DNA from: Blasia pusilla
Taxonomy: Eukaryota; Marchantiophyta; Marchantiopsida; Blasiales
DNA length: 64,000 nucleotides
Assembly (NCBI GenBank): GCA_050084515.1
Contig: CM114273.1
Coordinates: forward strand, 28,210,001-28,274,000
Direction of reading: 5' to 3'
The notes beneath the pieces were generated by a model. It ran no database searches. It had not been told where the DNA came from and was given only the letters and a program-made list of their open reading frames with translations. The position numbers were made by a program, and so were the translations under genes. Below are positions 61,707 to 64,000 of this stretch, in pieces; the stretch's first letter is position 1; every line of letters starts with the position of its first letter.

Positions 61707-63080
61707 TGATATGCATTGAGTTAGCAGCTAGTTCAGCAGCAAAGGGAGTGTGACTGAATTTCTAGGCCTGACTCTATATTAATTCTTGGACTGCTAGCTC
61801 CAGCATACTACATCTACTCTAGGCCGCACAACCACCACAACAACCCAAACGATGGTTTGTGGCCTAGTTTAGATGATGGGTGATGCAACATTCTCCCGAG
61901 GTTCTGTGAATAATTGGATTCACCTGACTCAACTGAGGGAGGTGTTTATCTGAAGAGCAGTGCTGCTTTCTGCTCGGGTGGCTTACCCATTTTTAATTCA
62001 CCATGTAGTTGTCCATTCAATTGCCTGCCCGGTAAGGGGGCAGATTTTTCGCAATCTATTTTTTGGGGGTTCTTCACCAAAATGATGTGGAAGGGGGAAT
62101 CATCAATTTCTGTTGATTGGTGCTATTTTAGGTAGTGTTAAGCTGTATTGTAGTTAACTTTTTGTCCTCACTCTTAAGTTCATATAAAATGTACTCGTTA
62201 ATTCCGGTTTGCGTAGAATCTCAAAAAGAAAGGCTCTTTGGATCACGCAGTGCTTACTGCTTTTTGGCAATATCCAGACGCTGGAAAGTTTAAAGTGGAT
62301 TGTCTTGAAGTTTATGAAGTTTTGCGCTTACGATCAACTTCATGCTGATCTACGAAATGTCTCCTGGCTATGAAGCATTCCCGTGGACATTAACTTATTG
62401 CACCTATAAAAGAGAAGGGATTTAAGTAGATCTGAGTTATAAAATGGTCTGTTGGAAGCCAAATCCATTGTCTGGCCTGGCCCTAAAACATAGTAGGAGG
62501 TGAGGTCGATGAGGTAGAATGTCTCCAGAGTCTCTCGCGATGGCATCTATTGCGATTGGGAATTAAACTCGGGTCCCACAGGTCATCCTCCTCCGTAATG
62601 AGATTCAGGAGTTCTGTGCAATGGCTATTGCTTGGCGTCGGGTTTAGGTCCCCTAGGCGAATGGAATGAATGCAGTTCAGTGGACGTGTAGGCGAGCTGG
62701 GTTTGTCCCACTGCAGATTTTTTTTGACCTTTTCAAGGGTCAGGGATCATTCTCACCTCATAGAACTCCAATCTCGTTCTTGAAGGAGTGTATCGATTCC
62801 TTGTAAAGTACACATGTCGCATGCACTTTAAATATCTTCTGACATCATATTCCTCACCAGAGTTAATTAGCGCGGCTCAAGAAAAGCCCTGCATTGAACT
62901 CAGCGTGGGACCTAGTCGAGAGGAATGACCTATTCTTCGCATGTGATCGTAGTGTTGGTACAAAAGAGCTCCTTGCTTCCTCCCATTCCTCGTGGACAAA
63001 CTCCATTGCTGTCGGGAACGCATCTTCTGGACAGGATTACCGTTCTACACCACCCTCACCGCATCTTGTCCATTTCCCGT
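61707..63080. other. bZIP 3' UTR and flank, no second gene recognised
   Basis: The 3' UTR probably extends into this stretch; an AT-rich ttcatataaaatgtac near 62185 could act in poly(A) addition. Beyond about 62200 short frames on both strands show no domain. CpG becomes frequent again from about 62880. Confidence 0.4.
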
Positions 63081-63256
63081 CTCTATTTGCATCCGTGCGC
63101 TGCGCCTCGAGCCTCATCCGCTGGAAATCCCAGTTGACGTGCGGACTCAACATAGGAACTCGTCTAGTCTCTATTTGCATCTATGCGCTGCGCCTCGAGC
63201 CTCATCCGCTGGAAATCCCAGTAGACGTGCAGACTCGCCATAGGATCTCGTCTAGT
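63081..63256. repeat. 88 bp tandem duplication
   Basis: Two adjacent copies, 63081-63168 and 63169-63256, each starting ctctatttgcat and ending ctcgtctagt, with only a handful of differences. The 88-base unit is not a multiple of three, which argues against a coding repeat. Confidence 0.95.
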
Positions 63257-64000
63257 GAAAGGTCGTAGATGAGCCTTATCGCTCCAGAAATAGCGGTGGC
63301 CGAGCAAATCGCCCCCTCTGCACGCACAAGTAGAGTAGCCGCAGTTGCTGGCACTCAACCCCTGGAATCTAATAAGGTGCCCTCGCCCTCTCGCTCATTG
63401 CGAGGGGCGCCTCCTTTTCCTCTCTGATGGAGGGTGTCACACGCGTCTACAGAATGTCTTTGTTCCCGTACGTGTCCTTCGGGGAGGCTGTCAAGAAGAC
63501 CTGCCAAACTTCCAAATTTCCCAGTTCCCGTCATTGGTTGCTCACGGAGTGTGGCAGGTCCACCAGTTGGGCTTGACACTAGTCTGGCGGTCCCCACGTT
63601 GATTGTTATCATTTGTCGCAAAACACCGGATAATTAAAAGAAAAAGTGATGACGTAAGTCCCTAAGACTAGTGTGCGACCAGGATTGGAAGTGGGAAGTA
63701 TGGAGTTTCATAGAACTTGTAGAAAATGTGGAAATTAGTGAGTATAATATGTGTAGGTTTATTTAAGAGGTGTATTGTAAAATTAGAGAAGGTAATTTTT
63801 TTACTTGAATAATGGATTAGTGTAAGGATGGAATAATAAACATTATACTCTTGAAGATGAATTATGAATAATTGTAAAATGTAATGAAAGAACACAAATA
63901 AAGGTTATAAATTAATTAATTAGAGATAAGTAGGTAATATAGTTTTTTAAAATTCAAATAATAAATAGATTATGTTGTAATTGTTATGGGATTGGGTATC
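63257..64000. other. CpG-rich then AT-rich end of window, no gene recognised
   Basis: CpG-rich to about 63640, then strongly AT-rich. Open frames up to about 88 codons have no domain. This could be the edge of a neighbouring gene outside the window. Confidence 0.35.

Overview
This window looks like nuclear DNA from a land plant. The evidence is one spliced, intact gene for a plant-specific group I bZIP transcription factor (59129-61706), surrounded by old nested transposable elements: Ty3/gypsy, Ty1/copia, hAT, Helitron, MITEs and satellite. Nothing here identifies the species. An element encoding a DNMT3-like methyltransferase, and DNMT3-type enzymes being known from non-flowering plants, mildly favour a bryophyte, lycophyte, fern or gymnosperm; that is inference only.

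Layout. 1-15 kb: repeat-rich DNA with no gene I recognise, holding copies of a hAT-type MITE, a CpG-rich stretch (2.9-5.1 kb), an LTR fragment and the 3' part of a Ty3/gypsy element (A3). 15.2-18.6 kb: a decayed Helitron (minus strand) split by a ~950 bp LTR-like repeat (X). 22.2-24.4 kb: a decayed hAT transposase (minus). 26.8-30.1 kb: an internally deleted Ty3/gypsy copy (A2, plus). 30.1-32.2 kb: a second hAT pseudogene with a MITE inside it. 32.2-34.3 kb: a ~178 bp satellite array ending in long TA and TG tracts. 35.4-44.1 kb: the main element (A1, minus). 44.1-48.2 kb: a different Ty3/gypsy family (B, minus). 52.0-56.1 kb: three copia fragments. 57-64 kb: the bZIP gene and its CpG-rich flanks.

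The standout is element A1. On one strand it has gag, an aspartic protease, a DNMT3-like cytosine-5 methyltransferase, reverse transcriptase, RNase H, integrase, a duplicated integrase C-terminal module and a C4HC-type PHD finger, then a polypurine tract and LTR. A retrotransposon that could both write DNA methylation and read histone tails is unusual. A2 independently keeps the protease followed by methyltransferase motif I, so the gene order is a family trait. All copies here carry stops and frameshifts, so the biology must be inferred for active relatives elsewhere. No functional protein-coding gene other than the bZIP could be supported.
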